DNA of 64,000 nucleotides from Salmonella bongori NCTC 12419 (GTDB lineage Bacteria; Pseudomonadota; Gammaproteobacteria; Enterobacterales; Enterobacteriaceae). The position numbers and the translations under genes are program-made. This document shows, piece after piece, positions 9,587-16,577 of this stretch; positions within the stretch are counted from its first letter, which is position 1; every line of letters starts with the position of its first letter. The notes under the pieces are model-generated. The model worked only from the letters and a program-made list of their open reading frames with translations, was not told where the DNA came from and made no database searches. Location of the stretch: the NCBI RefSeq assembly GCF_000252995.1, contig NC_015761.1, forward strand, positions 4,216,001 through 4,280,000, given 5' to 3'.

Positions 9587-9940
9587 ATGCACGTAAAATA
9601 TTTAGCAGGGATCGTTGGTGCCGCGCTGCTGATGGCGGGTTGTAGCTCCAGTAACGAACTCACTGCTGCCGGCCAAAATGTACGTTTTGTTGAAGATAAG
9701 CCTGGTGCAGAATGCCAGCTGATTGGTACGGCAACCGGTAAGCAGAGTAACTGGTTTTCTGGTCAGCATGGCGAAGAAGGGGGCTCAATGCGTGGCGCAG
9801 CAAATGATCTGCGTAATCAGGCAGCCGCGATGGGAGGAAACGTTCTGTATGGCGTAAGTAGTCCGTCTCAGGGAATGTTGTCCAGCTTTGTCCCAACGGC
9901 CAGCGAGATGAACGGCCAGGTTTATAAATGCCCGAATTGA
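9587..9940 (+). CDS. yjeI: YjeI lipoprotein, DUF4156 family
   Basis: A 117-residue protein of unknown function, probably a lipoprotein of the cell envelope. The N-terminus MHVKYLAGIVGAALLMAGC is a type II signal peptide with lipobox LMAGC, so Cys19 should be the lipidated residue. The rest is polar with the conserved DUF4156 blocks CQLIGTATG and NDLRNQAAAMGGN. I chose the ATG at 9587 rather than 9569 because it places the signal peptide correctly, follows GGGGAA, and gives the E. coli length. Confidence 0.9.
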   Translation: MHVKYLAGIVGAALLMAGCSSSNELTAAGQNVRFVEDKPGAECQLIGTATGKQSNWFSGQHGEEGGSMRGAANDLRNQAAAMGGNVLYGVSSPSQGMLSSFVPTASEMNGQVYKCPN

Positions 9941-9987
9941 TATGTCTGAATCGTAACGCCCTCTGAACGATTCAGAGGGCGATATGG

Positions 9988-10845
9988 TTAACGTTTTTCC
10001 TGCGACGACGCCATGCGCAAGTTATGCAGTGCGCGCATACATTGATCTTGCGTCAGGCGCGCGGTTTTACCGGTTCCAAGCGTTCTGACAAAAACTTTAC
10101 ACGGCTTTCCTTCCAGCTTTTTAAGACGCGGGCTGAAATTCAGCAAACGTCGGGATATCGCTTCCGCTTCTTTAGAGCCTGACTGGCTGCGGGTTTTAAT
10201 AATGGTGCCGCAATCATGCGATTGTCCTGATTCGTCTGTGTAACGATAGACGAGCGCCAGATAATGATGATACAGATTATGCTTCCAGTCAGGCTGGTTA
10301 TAGGTATCGAATTCCAGATTGCCGTTTTCCAGGCAGTCAGCATCGTATAATGGTAAGAAGTCCAGCATTGAAGAAATACGCAAGGTGAGCTCACGCATGT
10401 CGGCATTATTAATGGCATGAATAATAGCTATCACCAGAACTTCAACCTGCCATTCACTAATCTGTAATTCCAGTTGGCTTCCATTATGCAGATTTAACGT
10501 AAAGGTTAATACTTTTTCTGTATTATCACTTAGCGCTAAAGATTCAACGCGCTGATTAATATCGGCGTTTTCCAGCTCTTCACGGAGTATTACAGGAATA
10601 TTCTCGTGCATTTTATGTACGTGGCTGCTTTTGACTTTCTGGCGTTTTTCCTGCTCTTGTTCCGGGAGCGCGTGTTGTAAGTAGAGCCGATGCTCAAGGC
10701 CAATCAGCAGGTCTCGCAGGGCGAGAACAGGAAAGAAAAGCAGCGTTTCTTTATTTCTCAGTGACTTCACCTTAAGCGCCAGCGCGATAAACTTATCATT
10801 GTGACGAATAACGCCGGTATTTAGTCCTTTAATCGTTAAGGCCAT
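9988..10845 (-). CDS. yjeJ: Uncharacterised protein YjeJ
   Basis: A 285-residue soluble protein without a domain I can name; a close homologue is annotated as YjeJ in E. coli. The sequence begins MALTIKGLNTGVIRHNDKFIALALK, lacks a signal peptide or membrane segments, and has a basic C-terminus (KTARLTQDQCMRALHNLRMASSQEKR region) that could bind nucleic acid, which is only a guess. The ATG at 10845 has GGAGAG six nt upstream. The frame stays open far upstream into epmB, but that part is not coding. The gene stands alone between yjeI (convergent) and epmB, behind a 283-nt AT-rich gap. Confidence 0.85.
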   Translation of the reverse strand: MALTIKGLNTGVIRHNDKFIALALKVKSLRNKETLLFFPVLALRDLLIGLEHRLYLQHALPEQEQEKRQKVKSSHVHKMHENIPVILREELENADINQRVESLALSDNTEKVLTFTLNLHNGSQLELQISEWQVEVLVIAIIHAINNADMRELTLRISSMLDFLPLYDADCLENGNLEFDTYNQPDWKHNLYHHYLALVYRYTDESGQSHDCGTIIKTRSQSGSKEAEAISRRLLNFSPRLKKLEGKPCKVFVRTLGTGKTARLTQDQCMRALHNLRMASSQEKR

Positions 10846-11128
10846 GTCGACTCTCCATAAATATAAAATAATTAAATGTTTAACTGCAATGCATTTAATA
10901 TATGAATTGTTTGTGATGCTACTATAAAAAGGAGAACCAGTATAATTCGAAAATGCAATACACGCTAAGCGAGTCCTGAAACGGACTTTAATGAAAAGAG
11001 AGTATCGGAAAGGTGTATTTAACGAAGGATATTTTATCGTCGCCAGATGGTGAGGAGAATCGCGGGGTGAATCTCCTCGTGATATTGCGCGGTAATATTT
11101 TTCGTCGTCCCTGACGCGCCCGCGAGAA
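10846..11128. promoter_or_regulatory. yjeJ upstream region / epmB 3' region
   Basis: 283 nt without a supported gene. The yjeJ-proximal 120 nt are AT-rich and should hold its promoter. A 7-bp inverted repeat GAGGAGA/TCTCCTC (11052-11078) lies 51 nt beyond the epmB stop and may mark the epmB transcript end, although no T-run follows it. Confidence 0.5.
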
Positions 11129-12157
11129 TTAGCGCTGCCGTAGCTGTAAATCCAGCGGGGTTTTGCTCGGTTCGCCGCCAATTTCACGCGCCAGTTTTGG
11201 CACCATATAACCTGATACCAGCGTGAGCAGTTCGCGCATGATATGCCGGGCTTCATCATCGGTGACCATAAAATGCGCGGCGCCCTGCACTTTATCCAGC
11301 ACATGCAGATAATAGGGCATCACTCCGGCATCAAACAGCGCATTGCTCAGATTCGCCAGCGTTTGCGCGTTATCATTCACGCCGCGCAGCAGGACGCTCT
11401 GGTTAAGAAGCGTTACACCTGCGCGGCGCAGTTTTGCCATCGCCTGGCGGAACGCCTCGTCCACTTCATTGGCATGGTTGATATGATTAACCAGCAAAAT
11501 TTGCAGACGCGACTGGTCAAAACGAGCGACCAACTCGTCGGTAATGCGCGCCGGGATAACAATCGGCAATCGACTGTGGATACGCAACCGCTTGACGTGC
11601 GTAATGGCTTCCAGTTGCGTAAGTAACCAGTCCAGTTCATGATCTTTCGCCATCAGCGGATCGCCGCCGGAAAAGATGATCTCATCCAGCTCCTGGTGTG
11701 CGGCGATATACTCCAGCGCGACTTTCCAGTTGCGCTTATTGCCTTGATTCTCCGCATACGGAAAGTGACGGCGGAAACAGTAGCGGCAATTGACCGCGCA
11801 TCCGCCTTTTACCAGCAATAGCGCCCGGTTTTGGTATTTATGCAATAATCCGGGCACCACGCTATGCTGCTCTTCCAGCGGGTCGGTGGAAAAACCGGGG
11901 GCGACAATAAATTCCTCCCGGGACGTCAGTACCTGACGTAAAAGAGGATCGTCTGGGTTGCCTTTCTCCATACGTGCGATAAATGCGCGTGGCACGCGGA
12001 GAGCGAACAAGTGCCTGGCGTCCTGCCCTGCCCGGAGTTTTTCATTAGCTTCAATCTGTAAAAGATGCAGCAGTTCATCGGGATTGGTCACAACATCGGC
12101 AAGTTGCGCTAACCAATCTTCTCGCAATGGGGTATTTAGGGTTACAATATGCGCCAT
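11129..12157 (-). CDS. epmB: EF-P (R)-beta-lysylation protein EpmB, lysine 2,3-aminomutase
   Basis: EpmB is a radical-SAM, PLP-dependent enzyme that converts L-alpha-lysine to (R)-beta-lysine, which EpmA then attaches to elongation factor P. The radical-SAM motif CAVNCRYCF gives the three [4Fe-4S] cysteines at about residue 120. [11 protein letters not shown] is the glycine-rich SAM-binding block, and the C-terminal region carries the lysine aminomutase motif [11 protein letters not shown]. The length, 342 residues, equals E. coli YjeK. It is divergent from efp with only 40 nt between the start codons, so the two promoters must overlap the other gene's 5' region. Confidence 0.97.
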
Positions 12158-12197
12158 TTTGTGGCTTAGCTACCAGTTAACAATTTCAGAGGGCCTT

Positions 12198-12764
12198 ATG
12201 GCGACTTACTATAGCAACGATTTTCGTTCCGGTCTTAAAATCATGTTGGATGGCGAACCTTATGCGGTTGAATCCAGTGAATTCGTTAAGCCGGGTAAAG
12301 GTCAGGCATTTGCGCGCGTTAAGCTGCGTCGTCTGCTGACCGGTACGCGTGTAGAGAAAACCTTCAAATCAACCGATTCCGCGGAAGGCGCGGATGTCGT
12401 CGATATGAACCTGACTTACCTGTATAACGACGGTGAGTTCTGGCATTTCATGAACAACGAAACCTTCGAACAGCTGTCTGCAGATGCCAAAGCTATCGGC
12501 GACAACGCAAAATGGCTGCTGGACCAGGCGGAATGTATCGTGACCCTGTGGAACGGTCAGCCTATCTCTGTGACTCCGCCAAACTTTGTTGAACTGGAAA
12601 TTGTTGATACCGATCCAGGCCTGAAGGGTGATACCGCAGGTACTGGTGGTAAACCAGCCACGCTGTCTACCGGCGCTGTGGTTAAAGTTCCTCTGTTCGT
12701 TCAGATTGGCGAAGTCATCAAAGTAGACACCCGTTCTGGCGAATACGTCTCCCGCGTAAAATAA
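12198..12764 (+). CDS. efp: Elongation factor P
   Basis: EF-P rescues ribosomes stalled at consecutive prolines by entering next to the P-site tRNA. The 188-residue protein has three beta-barrel domains. The modified lysine is seen in the loop [10 protein letters not shown], where K34 is the site of beta-lysylation by EpmA (hydroxylated elsewhere by EpmC). The EF-P signature near the C-terminus ([24 protein letters not shown]) is intact. The ATG at 12198 follows AGAGGG. The modifying enzymes are encoded at 11129-12157 and 18684-19661. Confidence 0.99.
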
Positions 12765-12826
12765 TCTACGTTATTGGGTAGTATGGTGCAGCGTATGCTG
12801 CGCCATCGTATTTTTGAACACCCATA

Positions 12827-12958
12827 ATGAAACGCCTTATCCGCGTTGTCGTGCTTATACTCCTTACCGGCACGTTATTAACGGGATGTAACACCTCCCG
12901 CGGTTTCGGTGAAGATATCCAGTATCCCGGCCATTCCATCTCCCGCGCCGCCAGGTAG
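12827..12958 (+). CDS. ecnA: Entericidin A lipoprotein (antidote)
   Basis: A 43-residue lipoprotein precursor too short for a standard gene caller. In E. coli, EcnA counters the membrane-damaging EcnB. The protein begins MKRLIRVVVLILLTGTLLTGC, a type II signal peptide with lipobox LLTGC and lipidation at Cys21. The mature part NTSRGFGEDIQYPGHSISRA resembles EcnB over its whole length. It sits 62 nt after efp and 107 nt before ecnB. The mature tail ends AAR, a little longer than the 41-residue E. coli form. Confidence 0.9.
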   Translation: MKRLIRVVVLILLTGTLLTGCNTSRGFGEDIQYPGHSISRAAR

Positions 12959-13025
12959 TCGCTTCTCGTCTTCCTAAAATTAATCGGTCTTCCGCCATTT
13001 TCTGGGATGTTGTCTATTATTAAGT

Positions 13026-13035
13026 TGCTATACAC
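13026..13035 (+). promoter_or_regulatory. Probable sigma-S -10 region of ecnB
   Basis: TGCTATACAC contains CTATAC, close to the sigma-S -10 consensus CTATACT preceded by the TGC extension. It lies 31 nt before the ecnB start. E. coli ecnB is known to depend on RpoS, so this is the likeliest promoter. Confidence 0.5.
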
Positions 13036-13065
13036 AAACAACATTGGCTAGAAAAGGAAGACATT

Positions 13066-13212
13066 ATGGTTAAAAAGACAATTGCAGCGATCTTTTCTGT
13101 TCTGGTACTTTCCACTGTATTAACGGCTTGCAATACCACGCGTGGCGTGGGTGAGGACATCTCGGACGGTGGTAGTGCGATCTCTGGCGCTGCAACCCGG
13201 GCTCAGCAGTAA
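13066..13212 (+). CDS. ecnB: Entericidin B lipoprotein (toxin)
   Basis: A 48-residue lipoprotein precursor. In E. coli, EcnB causes lysis in stationary phase at high osmolarity and is held back by EcnA. The signal peptide MVKKTIAAIFSVLVLSTVLTAC ends in lipobox VLTAC, giving lipidation at Cys22. The mature segment NTTRGVGEDISDGGSAISGA is an amphipathic helix closely matching EcnA. GGAAG precedes the ATG at 13066. The next gene, a LuxR-type regulator read from the opposite strand, is convergent. Confidence 0.93.
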   Translation: MVKKTIAAIFSVLVLSTVLTACNTTRGVGEDISDGGSAISGAATRAQQ

Positions 13213-13241
13213 CCATCAACGGTACGACATACGTCGTACCG

Positions 13242-13829
13242 TTAACCTATTCTCCCGGCAAGTGTAAGAAAAGGAGAGTACCGAGTATCCATATGCAGTT
13301 TCATACGGATATTACGTTTATAGGTGTAAACCGTTTTTCCGTGAATACCTAGCGCATACGCAATCTCTTTATTACTGGTGCCTTCGGTCCACAGGGCGAG
13401 AACTTTTTCCTCTTGTGGAGAAAGCAATGGCGTGGCGCTTTCAGGCGCTTCCTGTAGTGGGCGAGTACATAACGTGCCTTTAAGGCTGAGTGCAAGCTCA
13501 TGGAGAGGCGTGTGCTTGGAGAGTACCGCATGGCTGGTATTTTGTGGCCTGTACGGCATATCCCCTGACTGTAATAATACCAACGGCGTCATTTCACAGG
13601 CGGCAAAAAAAGCGTTGATAGGCTGCGCGGGCAAGGCATCATTGAGAAAACCATATAAATCAGCGATAACCAGATGTGGCTTCCATTGCATAATATGTTC
13701 TTTTGCCAGTATAAGATTATTCATCCCGGACACTAGCAGTGAAGAACTGAGCACATCAGTGTGATTAAGCCAGGCCTCCATTCCCGTACGGGTAAAATGG
13801 CAGCGGTCTATCACTAAAATTTTTAACAT
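13242..13829 (-). CDS. ecnR: LuxR/FixJ-type transcription regulator, probable EcnR
   Basis: A 195-residue regulator with an N-terminal receiver-like half and a C-terminal LuxR helix-turn-helix. The receiver half begins MLKILVIDRCHFTRTGMEAWL. It lacks the acidic pocket of a normal response regulator: after ILVID the partner acid is replaced, and ADLY is the only candidate phospho-acceptor (Asp61). The HTH block LSPQEEKVLALWTEGTSNKEIAYALGI and KTVYTYKRNIRMKL are typical GerE-family. The gene lies 29 nt after ecnB in convergent orientation and is absent from this place in E. coli K-12. A regulator in this position is called EcnR in related genera; that name here is by context. A GTG at 13841 would add four residues. 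Confidence 0.8.
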   Translation of the reverse strand: MLKILVIDRCHFTRTGMEAWLNHTDVLSSSLLVSGMNNLILAKEHIMQWKPHLVIADLYGFLNDALPAQPINAFFAACEMTPLVLLQSGDMPYRPQNTSHAVLSKHTPLHELALSLKGTLCTRPLQEAPESATPLLSPQEEKVLALWTEGTSNKEIAYALGIHGKTVYTYKRNIRMKLHMDTRYSPFLTLAGRIG

Positions 13830-14024
13830 GGTTTTTTGCACCCGGAAGTAGATAACGCGCTTTCTGATCCCAGAAAGCGTTCCATCATAGAGAACTCTTG
13901 TTGATGCTAAATGCGAAAATTGCGTGGCTTAAAAGGGCCAATTCCCGTCTTTAGGTAGAAAGAAATAAAAAGGTTGAAATTCATTTTCAGTAAGGCAAAA
14001 ATAGTTTTTCATCCGTATACGTTG

Positions 14025-14065
14025 CAGGACGACCTGTAAACGCCATTCTCACCGGGGACGGCCCC
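14025..14065 (+). promoter_or_regulatory. Guanidine-II (mini-ykkC) riboswitch
   Basis: Two adjacent hairpins with the diagnostic loops are present: CAGG-ACGA-CCTG (14025-14036) and GGGG-ACGG-CCCC (14054-14065). Tandem stems with ACGR tetraloops define the guanidine-II class. The second hairpin lies 9 nt before the CTGGAG ribosome site of sugE, so guanidine binding should expose that site. Confidence 0.93.
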
Positions 14066-14086
14066 ATTTATTATCTGGAGCCCACT

Positions 14087-14404
14087 ATGTCCTGGATCAT
14101 TTTACTTATCGCTGGTTTACTTGAAGTGGTATGGGCTGTTGGCCTGAAATATACCCACGGTTTTTCTCGTCTGACGCCCAGTGTCATCACCGTGACGGCC
14201 ATGATTGTCAGTATTGCTTTACTTTCCTGGGCGATGAAAACGTTGCCAGTGGGTACGGCATATGCTATCTGGACCGGCATTGGTGCTGTTGGGGCGGCTA
14301 TCACCGGTATCATTCTGCTTGGCGAGTCTGCCTCCCCGGCCCGCTTGCTCAGTCTTGGACTGATCGTCGCAGGCATTATTGGGCTGAAACTCAGCACACA
14401 GTAG
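14087..14404 (+). CDS. sugE: Guanidinium exporter SugE (Gdx)
   Basis: A 105-residue small-multidrug-resistance family protein that exports guanidinium in exchange for protons. Four hydrophobic helices fill the sequence, and the essential Glu13 in helix 1 (IAGLLEVVWAVGLK) is present. It was first described as a suppressor of groEL mutations and as a quaternary ammonium resistance factor; the riboswitch immediately upstream identifies guanidinium as the natural substrate. The gene ends 18 nt from the convergent blc. Confidence 0.97.
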   Translation: MSWIILLIAGLLEVVWAVGLKYTHGFSRLTPSVITVTAMIVSIALLSWAMKTLPVGTAYAIWTGIGAVGAAITGIILLGESASPARLLSLGLIVAGIIGLKLSTQ

Positions 14405-14422
14405 TTCATGCCCGAACAGCTG

Positions 14423-14956
14423 CTAAGAACCCGGTTGTTTTACCCAGATTAATTTATTGACGTCAAACCCTTCCCGGGTCGCGACAGCCAGCATTTGCTG
14501 CTTTATTTCATTAGAGATCGTCGGTGTGCGAGAAAGTATCCACAGATAGTCGCGATCCGGGCCGCATACCAGCGCATGGCGGTACTCCCTGTCAAGCGCA
14601 ATCACGTTGTAACCGCCGTAGAATGGGCCGAAAAAAGAGACCTTGAGCGCGGCGCGGTTTGGGCTACCGGTAAAATACGCCTTGCCTTCCGTTTTTTGCC
14701 ACATGCCCCGATCCGGGTTATAGCCTTTATTGATGACATTAAGCCCGCCATCGTTACGCAGACTATAAGTTGCAGTGACTTGCTCCAGCCCCCGTTCAAA
14801 TCGATGATCAAGACGGGCGATTTCATACCAGGTACCGAGATAACGCTTGGCATCAAAATTATTTACTACGGTAACGCCCCGGGGAGGCGTGGGTGAACTA
14901 CAGGCGACAACCAAAAATGCCGCGGTAACCGCAGCAACGACGGGCAGCAAACGCAT
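14423..14956 (-). CDS. blc: Outer-membrane lipocalin Blc
   Basis: A 177-residue bacterial lipocalin anchored in the outer membrane that binds lysophospholipids. The signal peptide MRLLPVVAAVTAAFLVVAC ends in lipobox LVVAC (Cys19). The lipocalin motif GTWYEIARLDHRFE follows, with the second block at CGPDRDYLWILSRTP. The ATG at 14956 gives the E. coli length; a longer frame upstream is not supported. In E. coli the next gene upstream is ampC, but here frdD follows at once. Confidence 0.96.
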   Translation of the reverse strand: MRLLPVVAAVTAAFLVVACSSPTPPRGVTVVNNFDAKRYLGTWYEIARLDHRFERGLEQVTATYSLRNDGGLNVINKGYNPDRGMWQKTEGKAYFTGSPNRAALKVSFFGPFYGGYNVIALDREYRHALVCGPDRDYLWILSRTPTISNEIKQQMLAVATREGFDVNKLIWVKQPGS

Positions 14957-15023
14957 AGGGGTTTTCCTTCCGGTGTTTTTTTTAAGTGTAGAACCTGGCG
15001 GGAAAATGAGGGGCGGGAAAAGT

Positions 15024-15056
15024 AAAAACGCCCTCTTACCGGGTGGATAAGAGGGC
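15024..15056 (-). terminator. Terminator of frdABCD
   Basis: GCCCTCTTA (15030-15038) and TAAGAGGGC (15048-15056) form a perfect 9-bp stem. On the minus strand it is followed by five T. It lies 11 nt past the frdD stop codon. In E. coli this hairpin doubles as the ampC attenuator, but there is no ampC here. Confidence 0.93.
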
Positions 15057-15066
15057 AGAATGTGAC

Positions 15067-15426
15067 TTAGAGAGTGATAACGCCAATCGCCGTCACAACG
15101 GTCAGAATTGCCGCCAGACCGTAGAAGACCCATTTGCCGGCAGGCACATGAATTTTCAGGTCATGCATCGCGTGGTGCATACGGTGTAAGCCACACCACA
15201 GCGGCAGTACAATCATCAGGAACAGGAACACGCGGCCAATAAAGCTTTGGGCGAACGCCAGTACGCGCTCAAAACTCAGAGCGTCGCCCGGAAACAGGCC
15301 CAGGGGCAGCATGATGCCAACCAGCAACACGATCACTGGCGCGATGATCGCACCCCACATACCACCTGCACCGAACAGCCCCCAGAATACAGGCTCATCA
15401 GAACGTTTTGGGTTTGGATTAATCAT
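15067..15426 (-). CDS. frdD: Fumarate reductase membrane anchor subunit D
   Basis: A 119-residue hydrophobic subunit that, with FrdC, anchors the fumarate reductase catalytic dimer to the inner membrane and binds menaquinol. Three membrane helices are visible (FGAGGMWGAIIAPVIVLLVG, FIGRVFLFLMIVLPLWCGL, WVFYGLAAILTVVTAIG). The ATG at 15426 gives the exact family length and is preceded by GGAGT. It is the last gene of frdABCD, 10 nt after frdC. Confidence 0.98.
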   Translation of the reverse strand: MINPNPKRSDEPVFWGLFGAGGMWGAIIAPVIVLLVGIMLPLGLFPGDALSFERVLAFAQSFIGRVFLFLMIVLPLWCGLHRMHHAMHDLKIHVPAGKWVFYGLAAILTVVTAIGVITL

Positions 15427-15436
15427 CCCGGACTCC

Positions 15437-15832
15437 TTACCAGAACAGGGCAACATACAGAATGACTACGGTAACTACCGCAGTAACCACCCAAAGCCCT
15501 TTAATAATCGGCTCTGGCCCCATTTTTTCGTCTTTCACAATGATGTTGGCCGCTTTCGGGGCCAGCTCAAACCAGGTTTTAGTATGCAGCAACGCTGCCG
15601 CCAGGGTGATCAGGTTTAAGATCACCACCACCGGGTTTTGCAAAAAGTCGACAAATCCCATCCAGGATTCAGCGCCGTGCTTGAGCGCAAATAGACCGAA
15701 AATCAGTTCAATACTGAACCAGACAGCCGGTACCGCTGTACCTTCGCGCAGCATATAAAAGCGATAAAACGGCAGTTTCTTCCACCAGGTGGACGTCATC
15801 GGCCGCACATAGGGTTTGCGTTTAGTCGTCAT
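15437..15832 (-). CDS. frdC: Fumarate reductase membrane anchor subunit C
   Basis: A 131-residue membrane subunit of the menaquinol:fumarate reductase complex. It begins MTTKRKPYVRPMTSTWWKKLPFYRFYMLREGTAVPAVWFS; Arg28 and Glu29 in YMLREGTAVP are the residues implicated in quinone binding in E. coli. Three helices follow. It is 10 nt downstream of frdB and 10 nt upstream of frdD in one operon. Confidence 0.98.
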   Translation of the reverse strand: MTTKRKPYVRPMTSTWWKKLPFYRFYMLREGTAVPAVWFSIELIFGLFALKHGAESWMGFVDFLQNPVVVILNLITLAAALLHTKTWFELAPKAANIIVKDEKMGPEPIIKGLWVVTAVVTVVILYVALFW

Positions 15833-15842
15833 CTTGCACTCC

Positions 15843-16577
15843 TTAGCGTGGTTTCAGGGTCGCGATAAGAAAGTCTTTCGAACTTTCTACTTTACCCTGC
15901 TGAATGGCCGCAGCCGGATCGACGTGTTTTGGACAGACTTCGGAGCAGTAGCCCACGAAAGTACAGCTCCAGACGCCGTTCGGACTGTTCAACTGCGCCA
16001 TACGCTCCTTCTGGCCGTGGTCGCGGCTGTCAATGTTATAACGGTGCGCCAGCGTAATCGCCGCCGGGCCGATGAACTCAGGGTTCAGGCCGAACTGCGG
16101 GCACGCGGCGTAGCACAGACCACAGTTGATGCAACCGGAGAACTGATGATACTTCGCCATTTGCGCCGGGGTCTGCGTGTTAGGACCCTGATCCGGCGTA
16201 CGGGAATTGCCAATGATGTACGGCTTGATCGCTTCCAGACTTTCGATAAAGTGCGTCATATCGACCACCAGATCGCGCTCAATCGGGAAGTTAGCCAACG
16301 CTTCAACCTTCATGCCGTTGGTGTAATCGCGCAGGAAGGTTTTGCACGCCAGTTTCGGCACGTTATTGACCATCATGCCGCAGGAACCGCAGATCGCCAT
16401 ACGACAGGACCAGCGATAGCTCAGATCCGGCGACAGGTTATCTTTGATATAGCCCAACGCATCCAGTAGCGACGTGGTTTCATCATAAGGAACTTCGTAG
16501 AAAGCACTGTGTGGCGCGGTGTCGGTTTCTGGGTTGTAGCGCACCACCTCAACTTTCAGTTTTTTCATCTCAGCCAT
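15843..16577 (-). CDS. frdB: Fumarate reductase iron-sulfur subunit B
   Basis: A 244-residue electron-transfer subunit linking quinol oxidation in FrdCD to the FrdA flavin. The [2Fe-2S] ligands are in CRMAICGSCGM (about 57-67) with a further Cys downstream (KLACKTFL). The [4Fe-4S] motif CINCGLCYAACP is near 148-159, and the third cluster region CSEVCPKHVDP is near 204-214. All clusters look intact. The start codon overlaps the frdA stop by one base, indicating coupled translation. Confidence 0.99.
   Translation of the reverse strand: MAEMKKLKVEVVRYNPETDTAPHSAFYEVPYDETTSLLDALGYIKDNLSPDLSYRWSCRMAICGSCGMMVNNVPKLACKTFLRDYTNGMKVEALANFPIERDLVVDMTHFIESLEAIKPYIIGNSRTPDQGPNTQTPAQMAKYHQFSGCINCGLCYAACPQFGLNPEFIGPAAITLAHRYNIDSRDHGQKERMAQLNSPNGVWSCTFVGYCSEVCPKHVDPAAAIQQGKVESSKDFLIATLKPR

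Noticed and set aside
10846..11304. Upstream extension of yjeJ into epmB
   Set aside because: Shine-Dalgarno sequence and homology support the ATG at 10845; the upstream part overlaps epmB coding in another frame.
12766..13044. 92-codon minus-strand frame opposite ecnA
   Set aside because: ecnA on the plus strand has a signal peptide, a lipobox and homology; the antisense frame has none.
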